DNA of 64,000 bases from contig OZ243944.1 of NCBI GenBank assembly GCA_965214295.1, positions 1,674,001 through 1,738,000 on the forward strand. The letters run 5' to 3'. The DNA comes from JAJDUF01 sp965214295 (lineage in GTDB: Bacteria > Chloroflexota > UBA11872 > UBA12225 > JAJDUF01). The position numbers and the translations under genes are program-made. Under the pieces are notes generated by a model, which made no database searches, was not told where the DNA came from, and was given only the letters and a program-made list of their open reading frames with translations. This document shows, piece by piece, positions 17,513 through 26,179 of the stretch; the stretch's first letter is position 1; each line of letters starts with the position of its first letter.

Positions 17513-18655
17513 TTAGCTTACGAGCCGCTGTCGCACCAGGTCCATGTCCAGCTCTATTCCGAGGCCCGGTCCGGTCGGGGGAATGATGTAGCCGTTCTCG
17601 AAGACGAGCGGCTCCTTGAATATCGTCCGGTGAATTGGGCCTTGGTTCGCTTCCTGGATCAAGAAGTTCGGCGAGCACGTATCGAGCTGAATGGCCGCCG
17701 CGGCGGCAATCGGACCACAGGCCATATGCGGCGCGATCATCGCGTAATGGGCTTCTGCGATGCTGGCGATCTTCTTCGACTCCAGGATGCCACCGCACTG
17801 CCCCACGTCGAGCTGGATGATCTGAGCCGCCTGCTTCTCGATCAGCTCGGCAAACTCGTATTTCGTCACGAGACGCTCACCGCTGGCGATGGGAATGCTG
17901 GTGTGGGCGGCAACCCTCGCCATCTCGTCCACGTTCTCCGGGGGTACCGGCTCTTCGAACCAGAAGGGTTGGTACTTCTCCAGAGCTTGAGCCGCACGGA
18001 TGGCGCTATAGGTAGTAAGCTGTCCATGGGTGCCGATGCCGACCTCCAGCCGGTCGCCGACGGCATTGCGGATGCTCTCGAAGATGCGCTCGGCGTAGGT
18101 GATCTCCGCCAACGAGATGTCGCGTGGCAGGGGATACAAGGGCCTGAACGGGTCGAGCTTGCAGGCGGAATTGCCCTGCTCCAGTAGCTCTATGGCGATT
18201 TCTCCGGCCCGCGCCGGGTTTTCGTCAAAGCCGTCCCTTGGCATATAGGCGTAGGCGCGTAGCCTGTCATGATATTGGCCGCCGAGCAGGTTGTAGATCG
18301 GTTGGTTGACCGCTTTGCCGATGATGTCCCAGCACGCCATTTCAATCGCACTCAGCGCCGGCGTGGTGTGCAGACTTGGATGGCGAAAGTCGTGCCTGGA
18401 GCCATACGCGCGCTGCCAGATTTTCTCTATCTGGAAGGGGTTTTCGCCGATCACGAACTGACGACCGATCTCTTCGATAAGACTGATATGGGCTTTCAGC
18501 CCAGCGAGGTGGTCGGAAAAGACATTGCCGGTCACGCGCTCGCCGAGGCCGACGACCCCCTCGTCGGTGACGACTTCGAGGAAGAGCAGGTACTTGCCGC
18601 CGCGATGGGGCGGGATGTTTTCGACCACCATGGTCTTGATGTCAACGATCTTCAC
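17513..18655 (-). CDS. enolase-superfamily protein lacking one metal-ligand Asp
   Basis: A 380-residue enolase-superfamily member. Glu ligands are present in FWFEEPVPPEN and ASGERLVTK, and a His in IAPHMACGP. The first ligand position, which is Asp in the relative at 14.6 kb (CIDVHG), reads GIGTHG here, so Gly replaces Asp. The K-x-K position reads CKLD. It may bind metal differently or belong to a subgroup with an altered site. The GTG start is chosen because GGAGGG lies just upstream. It could still be a sugar-acid dehydratase or epimerase; substrate unknown. It is downstream of and in line with the minus-strand oxidoreductase gene. Confidence 0.8.
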   Translation of the reverse strand: MKIVDIKTMVVENIPPHRGGKYLLFLEVVTDEGVVGLGERVTGNVFSDHLAGLKAHISLIEEIGRQFVIGENPFQIEKIWQRAYGSRHDFRHPSLHTTPALSAIEMACWDIIGKAVNQPIYNLLGGQYHDRLRAYAYMPRDGFDENPARAGEIAIELLEQGNSACKLDPFRPLYPLPRDISLAEITYAERIFESIRNAVGDRLEVGIGTHGQLTTYSAIRAAQALEKYQPFWFEEPVPPENVDEMARVAAHTSIPIASGERLVTKYEFAELIEKQAAQIIQLDVGQCGGILESKKIASIAEAHYAMIAPHMACGPIAAAAAIQLDTCSPNFLIQEANQGPIHRTIFKEPLVFENGYIIPPTGPGLGIELDMDLVRQRLVS

Positions 18656-18679
18656 CTCGCCCTCCTCCAACCCCGGCCC

Positions 18680-18760
18680 GTCATTCCCTCGTTCGCGGGA
18701 ATCTACCGTGCAGCCGCGTGCCCCGGTTGCCCTGGATTCCCGCTTGCGCGAGAGTGACGG
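18680..18760. repeat. two dispersed palindromic repeats
   Basis: GTCATTCC-N-GCGGGAATC at about 18680-18704 and a second, oppositely oriented copy at about 18733-18760, in the gap between two minus-strand genes. Confidence 0.6.
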
Positions 18761-18802
18761 ATGAGGGGCCGGGAACGACGGGGCTGCTTGTAGTCATCCA
18801 TG

Positions 18803-19891
18803 CTAGCCGGTGAGCTTCGGCTCCCGCCACCTGGCCCCCTGCTGCCAGGTATCCCGGTCGGCACGGTGCATCCGCAGGTTACTCTCCCGGAGGGGCAGCG
18901 CAATCCGCTTGCCGCCCTGGAGGTGGGACTCCAGGATCGCCACCATGATCTCGACGCCGTGGCGCGCCGACTCCACGCCACCGCGCGGCGGACCGCCGGT
19001 GTCCAATGCCCCGACCAAGTCCATGATCGTGTTGATCGTGGTGCTTTGGCGGGGGAACGTGGGGAACTCCACCGGCCGGTGGCTGCGCGCGCTGCCCTTC
19101 CGCATGACCCAGTCCAGGGTATCGTTGAAGGTGCCCACCATGCCGTGCTCACAGTTGGCCTGGTATTCGTAGCGGTTGGTGCAGAGCAGGTACAGGGTGA
19201 CGCCGTTCTCGAAGCGGATCACGCCGTCGCCGCCGGGGTCGTCGCGGTAGACGTGGCCGTCACGGAGCGGCTCCGACTGGGGCGCGTTGCCCTGTACCCA
19301 CACGGCGCGGGCATCGCCGTTGAGATACAGCGCCAGGTCCATGGTATGGCAGCCGTGGTCGAAGAGACCGCCTCCGTAGGTCATCACCAGGCTTTGGAGG
19401 GCACCTAGCTCACCCTGCTCGATGATCTCCCGCATCTTCCCAAAGCCCGGATGGTAGCGGCGCTGGGTGCCCATGTCGAACGCGGTGCCGTGGCGCTCGC
19501 ACGCCGCGGCCATGGCGTTGGCCGTCGCCAAGGATGGCGCCATACCCTTCTCGCAGTAGATGGCCTTGACGCCCTGCTCCGCAGCATGGATCACGATGTC
19601 GGCGTGGTGCTCGACGTGGGTAGCGACGCTCACGATGTCGAGGTCTTCCCTGGCGACCATCTCCTGGTAGTCGGTGTATTGCCGATCCTTGGGTACCGCG
19701 TACTGCTCTCCGAATACCGCCATCAAGTCTTCGCGGAAGTCGGAGCAGGCTACCAAGTCGGTCCGGTCGCAGGCGTAGAAGCCGGCGCCGTGAGCATAGG
19801 GCGGCACGTGCCCGGGGGCACCGACGACCTCGTTGTCAATGAAGCCACCCATACGCCCGCAGCCGATCACCGCAGCTCTGTAGATTTTCAC
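18803..19891 (-). CDS. Gfo/Idh/MocA-family oxidoreductase
   Basis: A 362-residue NAD(P)-dependent dehydrogenase-like protein. AVIGCGRMGGF is the cofactor loop, EKGMAPS replaces the more usual EKP, and GGGLFDHGCHTMDLAL carries the substrate-side His and Asp. The GTG start follows a GAGGAG site; a much longer upstream frame overlaps the region before the divergent PhyH gene and is rejected. The EKG variant sets it apart from the other five family members in the window. Substrate unknown; a sugar-acid or inositol-like compound is plausible. Confidence 0.8.
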   Translation of the reverse strand: MKIYRAAVIGCGRMGGFIDNEVVGAPGHVPPYAHGAGFYACDRTDLVACSDFREDLMAVFGEQYAVPKDRQYTDYQEMVAREDLDIVSVATHVEHHADIVIHAAEQGVKAIYCEKGMAPSLATANAMAAACERHGTAFDMGTQRRYHPGFGKMREIIEQGELGALQSLVMTYGGGLFDHGCHTMDLALYLNGDARAVWVQGNAPQSEPLRDGHVYRDDPGGDGVIRFENGVTLYLLCTNRYEYQANCEHGMVGTFNDTLDWVMRKGSARSHRPVEFPTFPRQSTTINTIMDLVGALDTGGPPRGGVESARHGVEIMVAILESHLQGGKRIALPLRESNLRMHRADRDTWQQGARWREPKLTG

Positions 19892-20060
19892 CGTTCTCCT
19901 CGCTCCCGACCGGTCGTGATGCATAGTATGGTCGCCGCCGGCGCGGCCGCGCGCTCGCCTCCGACCGGCCCTTATCGTACCGCGCGCCGCCGATAGCCTC
20001 CGACCACGTCGCCTGCAAGTGGTAGAATGCCCACCGGACCACCGACGGAGGATAGACGGC

Positions 20061-20888
20061 ATGCCAGGACTGACGGCGGCGCAGTTGCAGCAGTATGGGG
20101 AGGACGGTTTCCTGACGGTGGAAGGGGTCCTGACCCCGGAGGAGGTCGAGACGCTGCGTCAAGCGTGCAGTGAGGTAGAGGAGCTGGCACAGGGCCTCAC
20201 GGCTCGGACTCCGGCCATCCAGCCGCGTATCCTCCCCTCCGGCCGCCGCGTGGTGGACATTGTCAAAGGAGCCGTGTTTCAGCATCCGCAGTTCCTCGCA
20301 GCCTGCACGCACCCCGGCGTACTCGACATCATCGAATCGCTGGTCGGCCCGGATATTCAGCATCACCACAGTAAGCTGAACTGGAAGCCCCCGCTGCCCC
20401 CGGAGCAGGCTGCCCAGGGGTGGAAGATCGGGTGGCACCAGGATTACGCCTTCTTCCCGCACACCAACTATGATCTGCCGGCGTGCGCCATCTATCTCGA
20501 TGACACCAACCTGGAGAATGGCTGTATGCAGGTCATTCCCGGCAGCCATCGCGGCGGACCGCGCAATCATATGCAGGACGGCGCCTTCAGCGGCGTGTGT
20601 CAGGAGCCGGAAGCCTACGCGGACGAGTCGCGGTGGCGGACGGTGGAGGTTCCGGCCGGCGGCATCTCGCTCCACCATTGCCTGATGCTCCACAGCTCCG
20701 GCCCCAACCACTCGGAGCGCGCCAGACGAACATTCGTTATTCAGTATCGGGCGGCCGACAACGTGCAGGTCGCCGGCCGCACCAGTCATCTGGGCTGGGG
20801 CTTTCAGGTCCGCGGACAGAACCATGCGCTGATCCGCTTCGAGAACGGAGTCACCTGCCCGCTCCCGGAGGGGCTGACGTCGCACTAG
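20061..20888 (+). CDS. phytanoyl-CoA dioxygenase (PhyH) family, copy 1
   Basis: A 275-residue Fe(II)/2-oxoglutarate-dependent oxygenase-like protein. The metal triad is readable as His126 and Asp128 (GWHQDYAF) and His211 (MLHSSGPN), followed by Arg in ARRTFVIQY that would bind 2-oxoglutarate. Bacterial members hydroxylate varied small molecules or natural products, so substrate is open. GGAGG nine bases before the ATG decides the start. It is ten bases upstream of a second PhyH gene, forming a tandem pair. Confidence 0.88.
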   Translation: MPGLTAAQLQQYGEDGFLTVEGVLTPEEVETLRQACSEVEELAQGLTARTPAIQPRILPSGRRVVDIVKGAVFQHPQFLAACTHPGVLDIIESLVGPDIQHHHSKLNWKPPLPPEQAAQGWKIGWHQDYAFFPHTNYDLPACAIYLDDTNLENGCMQVIPGSHRGGPRNHMQDGAFSGVCQEPEAYADESRWRTVEVPAGGISLHHCLMLHSSGPNHSERARRTFVIQYRAADNVQVAGRTSHLGWGFQVRGQNHALIRFENGVTCPLPEGLTSH

Positions 20889-20898
20889 GAGCGACCCC

Positions 20899-21699
20899 AT
20901 GAACACTGCGGAGCAGCAAGCGCACTTCCGCACCTTCGGCTTCGTGGTCCAGCGTCAGGCGTTCACGCCCGACGAGATGCGGGCAATTACGCACGAGTTC
21001 GACGCTCTGATGACCGAGCTGCGCGAGGGCCAGCCCTTTATGGGGGAGAGCAGTGAAAATCGCGCTCCGTTCGTCGAGCTACGCCCGGCACTGTCCCGGC
21101 TGGCGGTGGACGACCGCATCCATGGCACCGTCGAGAAGTTGCTCGGCCCGGACTTCCTCTGGGCCAGCTCCGAGGGCAACATCACCGTCGGCGACCATCT
21201 CTGGCATCCCGATAGGCCGGGCGACGAGGAAGAGATTTCGTACCTCCGCCTCAAGACGATGATTTACCTGGACGAAACGACCCGAGATGCCGGTGCCATC
21301 CGCCTGATCCCCGGCTCGCATCGTCTGCCGCTGCACGAGGAGATCGAGCGTGAGCAGCGCCACCAGCACGGGCCAACGTTGGCGCCGTTCGGTGTGCCCG
21401 GCGCCGAGGTGCCCTGCTTCGCCTACGAGTCCCGACCCGGCGACGTGCTCTTCTTCAACCAAAGCCTCTGGCATGGGGTCTTCCACGGGTGGGTCGGGCG
21501 CCGCTATATCGCGCTGAAGTACGCCGCCATGCCGCAAACGGACAAGCAGATTGGCTCGCTCGACTACTATTCCCGCGGCACTATCTTCCAGCCGGTCGAT
21601 TCGTTCGCGCAGAGCGACAATCCCCGCATTCGGCGCATGGTGGACCCGCTACCGGCGCTAGGACGCAAGCAGGTCCCGCCCTTTGTCCCCTTCCGCTGA
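20899..21699 (+). CDS. phytanoyl-CoA dioxygenase (PhyH) family, copy 2
   Basis: A 266-residue PhyH-like oxygenase. LWHPDRPGD gives His103 and Asp105, SLWHGVFHG supplies the distal His, and GRRYIALKY the Arg. It differs strongly from copy 1 in sequence, so the pair is not a recent duplication and may act on different steps or substrates. TAGGAGC precedes the ATG, and the gene follows copy 1 closely, so co-transcription is likely. Its last 42 bases overlap, tail to tail, the minus-strand orphan gene. Confidence 0.86.
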   Translation: MNTAEQQAHFRTFGFVVQRQAFTPDEMRAITHEFDALMTELREGQPFMGESSENRAPFVELRPALSRLAVDDRIHGTVEKLLGPDFLWASSEGNITVGDHLWHPDRPGDEEEISYLRLKTMIYLDETTRDAGAIRLIPGSHRLPLHEEIEREQRHQHGPTLAPFGVPGAEVPCFAYESRPGDVLFFNQSLWHGVFHGWVGRRYIALKYAAMPQTDKQIGSLDYYSRGTIFQPVDSFAQSDNPRIRRMVDPLPALGRKQVPPFVPFR

Positions 21700-23298
21700 A
21701 CAGGCGAGATGGGTCTCTATCCATTCCGTAACGGTGTCTCGCCAGGCGACCGGGGCAAAAAGCCTCAAGCTAAGGTACGACCGTCGCTCATCCATTCCCA
21801 GTGCCGCCACTGCTGCATTGTGACCGATAACCAGGGGTACTAGGGTCGTATACCGAACGTAATGTACAGACATGTTTGGAAACTCTATGGCCGACGTCAG
21901 CTGCTCCAAGAAGGGCCGAGAAAATAGATTCCGGTTCTCTTTCCTGGACACCACAAAATAGCTTGCGAGTGGATTCATTGCTAGTTGTAGACACTCCCAA
22001 GAAACATCCCCTGTTGCTCTAGTTAGGCAATATGTGAAAGCCGGTCCGCTGGTATCCCCAAGTCCGATCTCAATCGCGTCAGGCCGTTTGGCATTCACCA
22101 CTTCCCAGTTTCTATGACCGTCTATTCTTCGCTGTCCCCGCCGCGACCTCGACTGCCAGTATGTTCCGAAGATGTAGCAAGCCCCAAAAACCTCTTCTAG
22201 CAGTGACCACCCCACACGACGCATCTGGTACAACAGCCGGTCAAACCGATACTCTCGCTCATCGTCCTTCATGAGTCCCAAAAGCCTGATCTCGAAGCCA
22301 CTGATCTGATCCAACACCTGAGTTGGCACTTGCGCCCGATCCGCCTCTTCCGGGAACCAACTGAGTTCAGCAATGTCCCGGGGAGTCAGAACCGGGTAGG
22401 CTACAGCCCGTATCGGTAGGTCGGGGGCATGCCGCCAGAATACTTGCTTGTCATGCTGCGCTCGCCAGAGATGGCGGCTCTGTGTACTCCCCCCATCCAG
22501 TTCATGGCGAACGGGCTTGGGGATCATGCCCCGGCCATCCCAAGTAGCGATATGCCACGTTGTACTCGCCACCGGGAGCACGGGACCATCTGGGTCGGGG
22601 CCAATGAGATGCTGTTCAATCCAGGCCGCGATCACAGGACGCAGTTCAGCCGGCATAAGAATCTGCAGACCACCGCTACTAGCTGAGACGAGTGCCATGC
22701 CATGGCGCACCACCAGAGCAAGCAGGGCCGGGTAGTTGACCTTGACTTTCCTGCGGCGTGTCTCCACATGCAGAGTATTAATGACCTTGGAGAGAAATGC
22801 TTGAGAGATGATTTGGGTATCCGGCGTGGTAGTTGAGATGAAAGGGGACATAATGGCATAGTGATCTTCAACAGAGTCCAGGTATCCTCCGATATTCACT
22901 CTCCGCAAACCAACTAGAAAGCTGTAGCGTGGCTCCGTATCAACCTCACGCTCTACGACCCCCTTCTCTCTGAGCTTGCTTTCCTCCCAAAATAGTCCTT
23001 TATATGATCGGATTCTATTCTTCATTTCGATATTACTTATACGGAGAAGATGATTTGATTGAAACACATCACTGAGAATACTCTGTGTAATCATCCTCTG
23101 CAGTTTGGAAACACGATCAAGGAGATGACGATAACGATCATCCCGGCCCTCGAAGTCAATAGCAATACCGCTAACCGGTGGGGGTGTCCCAGTCGGCAAT
23201 TGTGCTGTATTGGCACTTTCCGGATGCCAATGCAGGTCGGGTATGTCCCCTAGCCCTACTTCTGGATACTCCGTCACATGGAACGTGATATCGTACAT
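21658..23298 (-). CDS. orphan protein built of two diverged copies of one unit
   Basis: I do not recognise this 546-residue protein. It contains an internal duplication. Residues about 3-232 and 291-532 align by eye with a period near 290-300: EYPEVGLGDIPDLHWHPE matches AYPVLTPRDIAELSWFPE, then RYRHLLDRVSKLQ matches RFDRLLYQMRRVG, and EQHLIGPDPDG matches ETHLACSAEG. Shared marks are Asp-Ile followed by His/Ser-Trp, an S/R-Asp-Arg helix and a C-terminal TEWIE/AAWIE helix. No signal peptide, membrane segment or catalytic signature is evident. ATG 23298 is preferred; TTG 23337 is an alternative and neither has a clean ribosome site. The region is AT-rich for the window. It lies between PhyH genes, near the Hen1-Pnkp RNA repair operon, convergent with PhyH copy 2. 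Confidence 0.75.
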   Translation of the reverse strand: MYDITFHVTEYPEVGLGDIPDLHWHPESANTAQLPTGTPPPVSGIAIDFEGRDDRYRHLLDRVSKLQRMITQSILSDVFQSNHLLRISNIEMKNRIRSYKGLFWEESKLREKGVVEREVDTEPRYSFLVGLRRVNIGGYLDSVEDHYAIMSPFISTTTPDTQIISQAFLSKVINTLHVETRRRKVKVNYPALLALVVRHGMALVSASSGGLQILMPAELRPVIAAWIEQHLIGPDPDGPVLPVASTTWHIATWDGRGMIPKPVRHELDGGSTQSRHLWRAQHDKQVFWRHAPDLPIRAVAYPVLTPRDIAELSWFPEEADRAQVPTQVLDQISGFEIRLLGLMKDDEREYRFDRLLYQMRRVGWSLLEEVFGACYIFGTYWQSRSRRGQRRIDGHRNWEVVNAKRPDAIEIGLGDTSGPAFTYCLTRATGDVSWECLQLAMNPLASYFVVSRKENRNLFSRPFLEQLTSAIEFPNMSVHYVRYTTLVPLVIGHNAAVAALGMDERRSYLSLRLFAPVAWRDTVTEWIETHLACSAEGDKGRDLLAS

Positions 23299-23554
23299 AG
23301 CTCCCGGCGTCCCTTCCGTGGTGAGAACAGTAAGCAAGGACCAGGTCGGAGGCTATACTTAGCGTCAGCCCTCAACATAGCGGCGGCACAGCATCGGTCC
23401 GGCGGAATCGGCAGCGATGGCATCCGTCCGTCCCATGTTATGTGGCCCACCTGATGGGTATCATACAGTACCCGGACATCCCTGCCGCCCGCACTGCTAC
23501 TTCACGAGGGCTTGCGGCGCCCACAACGGTAATCAGAAGTCAGGAGGCCACACG

Positions 23555-24745
23555 ATGAGCAGCCGGAGCGAGCCGCCAGCGACCGCCGGAGCCGCCGCCA
23601 GCGGGCAGCGGGTTGATCTCGGCATCACGCGGCTGACGCAATCGGACGCCGGACACGCCAACGGCGCCGCCATCGTGCGCGCGCAAAACGGGTCGCGCCC
23701 CGAACGCATCGCCACCGATTTCTCCGCGGCCCGGTCGCGCTATCGCGTGAGCGTGGAGGAGTACGTGCGGTTCCTCGTGGACGGGTTCTTGATCGTGCGC
23801 GGCCTGGTCGGTCCGGAGGAGGTGCAGGAGTTACTCACTCACACCGAGGACCTCCTGTATGGCCGCGTCGAGGCGCCGGGCTTGGCGCCACCCCCGCCAG
23901 GCGCCAGCGTAGCCGAGATCGAGCGCCGGTACCTCCGCATCCATATGCTGCACCAACATCTGGAAATACACGAGCGCTTTCTGCTCCATCCGCGTATTCT
24001 CGACGTGCTCGAAGCGCTCATCGGCCCGGACGTGATGGCGATGCAGACGATGCTCTTTTTCAAGCCGCCCGGTGGCGCCGGCCAAGGCTATCATCAGGAC
24101 AGCTACTACATCCCCACCTACCCCGATACGCTCTGCGGCGCGTGGCTGGCGTTGGAGCGGGCGGATGAGGAAAACGGCTGCGTGTGGTTCACGGGCGGCA
24201 CGCAGCACGAGCCGATCTATCCCAGTGCGGACCGGCTCACCCAGAATCACGCCAACCTGGCGCTGACACCCGTGGAGCACGTGTCGCATACGGACACGGC
24301 AGTCAACACGTTGAGCCGGATTGCTGCGCGGTATCCTGGGCGGGAAGTGCCGGCCGTCGCCGAGCCGGGTGACGTGGTGTTCTTTGCCGGGCACATTCTC
24401 CACCGCTCGCACACCAATCGGTCCCCGGATCGTTTTCGCCGGGCGTTCGTTAGCCACTACGCCAACGCCCGCTCGTTCACGATGTGGGGTGGCCCGAGCC
24501 GGCAGCGGCAGACGAATGATCGGCATATTCTGGCCCGCGGGTGGACGCACTTGCCGTTCGGCCTCCCCCGGTTCGAGACACCCTGCGCGGCCAACGGGCC
24601 GCCGCCCGCTGCCGCCCAACGGGGTGACGAGCCAATGCCCAGCGCCCTCATGGCGGACGGCGCTGAGATGCAATCGGCGGCACAAAACCCGCAGCGGAAC
24701 GACCCGGCGCTGATGCGGCAGCACGATACTGCCGGCGGGCGCTAG
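23555..24745 (+). CDS. phytanoyl-CoA dioxygenase (PhyH) family, copy 3
   Basis: A 396-residue PhyH-like oxygenase, longer than the others because of a 60-residue N-terminal extension and a Gln/Asn/Pro-rich tail. GYHQDSYYI gives the His and Asp, ILHRSHTN the distal His and FRRAFVSHY the Arg. AGGAGG before the ATG fixes the start over an upstream in-frame start. The gene ends 33 bases before Hen1 on the same strand, so it may be co-transcribed with the RNA repair genes, though no functional link is known to me. Confidence 0.85.
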   Translation: MSSRSEPPATAGAAASGQRVDLGITRLTQSDAGHANGAAIVRAQNGSRPERIATDFSAARSRYRVSVEEYVRFLVDGFLIVRGLVGPEEVQELLTHTEDLLYGRVEAPGLAPPPPGASVAEIERRYLRIHMLHQHLEIHERFLLHPRILDVLEALIGPDVMAMQTMLFFKPPGGAGQGYHQDSYYIPTYPDTLCGAWLALERADEENGCVWFTGGTQHEPIYPSADRLTQNHANLALTPVEHVSHTDTAVNTLSRIAARYPGREVPAVAEPGDVVFFAGHILHRSHTNRSPDRFRRAFVSHYANARSFTMWGGPSRQRQTNDRHILARGWTHLPFGLPRFETPCAANGPPPAAAQRGDEPMPSALMADGAEMQSAAQNPQRNDPALMRQHDTAGGR

Positions 24746-24778
24746 AGACACACGGGCGTCACAGACGGGACCGCTGCG

Positions 24779-26179
24779 ATGTTATTGACGATTACCACAA
24801 CCTACCAACCTGCCACCGACCTGGGCTTTCTTCTGGCCAAGAATCCGGCCCGGTGTCAATCGTTCTCCTTGTCCTTCGGTCAGGCCCATGTCTTTTATCC
24901 GGTAGCGCACGACCGGGTCTGCACGGCGGCACTGCTCGTTGACCTCGATCCGATCCGTCTCGTGCGGCGGCGACGAAGCCGTCAGAGCCAGGACCGCACG
25001 CTCGGCCAGTACGTGAACGACCGGCCGTATGTGGCCTCATCTTTTCTGAGCGTGGCGTTGGCCCGCGTGTACAAGTCGGCATTGGGCGGCCAGAGTAAAG
25101 AGCGACCGGCACTTGCGGCTACGGCTATTCCGCTCGCGGTGCAGATCACTGCGGTCCAATGTCGCGATGGTGAGCGCATGCTGCGGGCGCTCTTCGAGCC
25201 GCTCGGCTACAACGTCAGCGCCGAGCGCCAGCCGCTCGATGTAGCCTTTCCGCAGTGGGGAGAGAGCACGTATTGGTCACTCGCTCTCGATGCCACCCAC
25301 CGCCTGCATGACCTCCTCACACACCTGTATGTCTTGCTGCCGGTACTGGACGACGACAAGCATTACTGGGTTGGGAGGGACGAGCTGGAGAAGCTGCTGG
25401 CAAAAGGAGCGGGCTGGCTCTCGACTCACCCGGAACGTGACTTGATCGTTGACCGCTACTTGCGGTACCGGCGCCTGCTCACCCGCGAGGCCCTCGCCAG
25501 ACTGGTGGTCGACGACGACATCAATCCCGATGCTACCGAGGAAGCACAGGCCCGCGAAGAGGCGGTGTTGGAGGACAGAATCAGCCTCAGTGAGCAGCGC
25601 ATGATGGCCGTGCTGGCTGTGCTCAGGGGAGCCGGCGCTACACGGGTGATCGACCTGGGCTGTGGGGAGGGGAAGTTTCTCCAGGTGCTACTCAAGAATA
25701 CGGACTATGAGCAAATCACCGGTATGGATGTGTCCTCCCGGGCCCTAGCGTTAGCAGCGAGACGTTTGCGGCTCGACCGGTTACCGGCGAGACAACGCGC
25801 GCGCATCGAGCTTTTTCAGGGAGCGCTCACCTACCGGGATCAACGACTCACCGGTTACGATGCCGCCTGTGCGCTGGAGGTTATCGAGCACATCGAACCA
25901 TCGCGGCTGGGCGCTTTCGAGCGGGTGCTCTTCGAGTTTACACGGCCGTCAACCGTAGTGATTACCACGCCGAACACAGAGTACAACGTGCGATTCGAGG
26001 ACCTTGCCGCCGGTCGGTTCCGCCACCGCGATCATCGCTTCGAGTGGACCCGCGCGGAGTTCTCACGCTGGGCGCAGCGGGTGGCAGATCGCTCCGGCTA
26101 TGCGTTTCGGTTGCTGCCTATCGGTCCAGTTGACCCGGCCGTAGGTCCTCCGACCCAGATGGCGGTATTCTCACGATGA
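24779..26179 (+). CDS. hen1: bacterial Hen1, 3'-terminal RNA ribose 2'-O-methyltransferase
   Basis: A 466-residue two-domain protein. The N-terminal half (about 1-240) is the bacterial Hen1 domain that partners Pnkp, and the C-terminal half is an AdoMet methyltransferase with DLGCGEG at residues 292-298. The metal site E-x-x-E-H is at 367-371 (EVIEH) with a further His in HRDHRFEW, as in HEN1 enzymes that methylate the 2'-OH at an RNA 3' end. In known systems this marks the cleaved RNA before Pnkp ligation, protecting it from re-cutting by ribotoxins. It overlaps Pnkp by four bases (ATGA), indicating coupled translation. No strong ribosome site is visible before the ATG. Confidence 0.93.
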   Translation: MLLTITTTYQPATDLGFLLAKNPARCQSFSLSFGQAHVFYPVAHDRVCTAALLVDLDPIRLVRRRRSRQSQDRTLGQYVNDRPYVASSFLSVALARVYKSALGGQSKERPALAATAIPLAVQITAVQCRDGERMLRALFEPLGYNVSAERQPLDVAFPQWGESTYWSLALDATHRLHDLLTHLYVLLPVLDDDKHYWVGRDELEKLLAKGAGWLSTHPERDLIVDRYLRYRRLLTREALARLVVDDDINPDATEEAQAREEAVLEDRISLSEQRMMAVLAVLRGAGATRVIDLGCGEGKFLQVLLKNTDYEQITGMDVSSRALALAARRLRLDRLPARQRARIELFQGALTYRDQRLTGYDAACALEVIEHIEPSRLGAFERVLFEFTRPSTVVITTPNTEYNVRFEDLAAGRFRHRDHRFEWTRAEFSRWAQRVADRSGYAFRLLPIGPVDPAVGPPTQMAVFSR

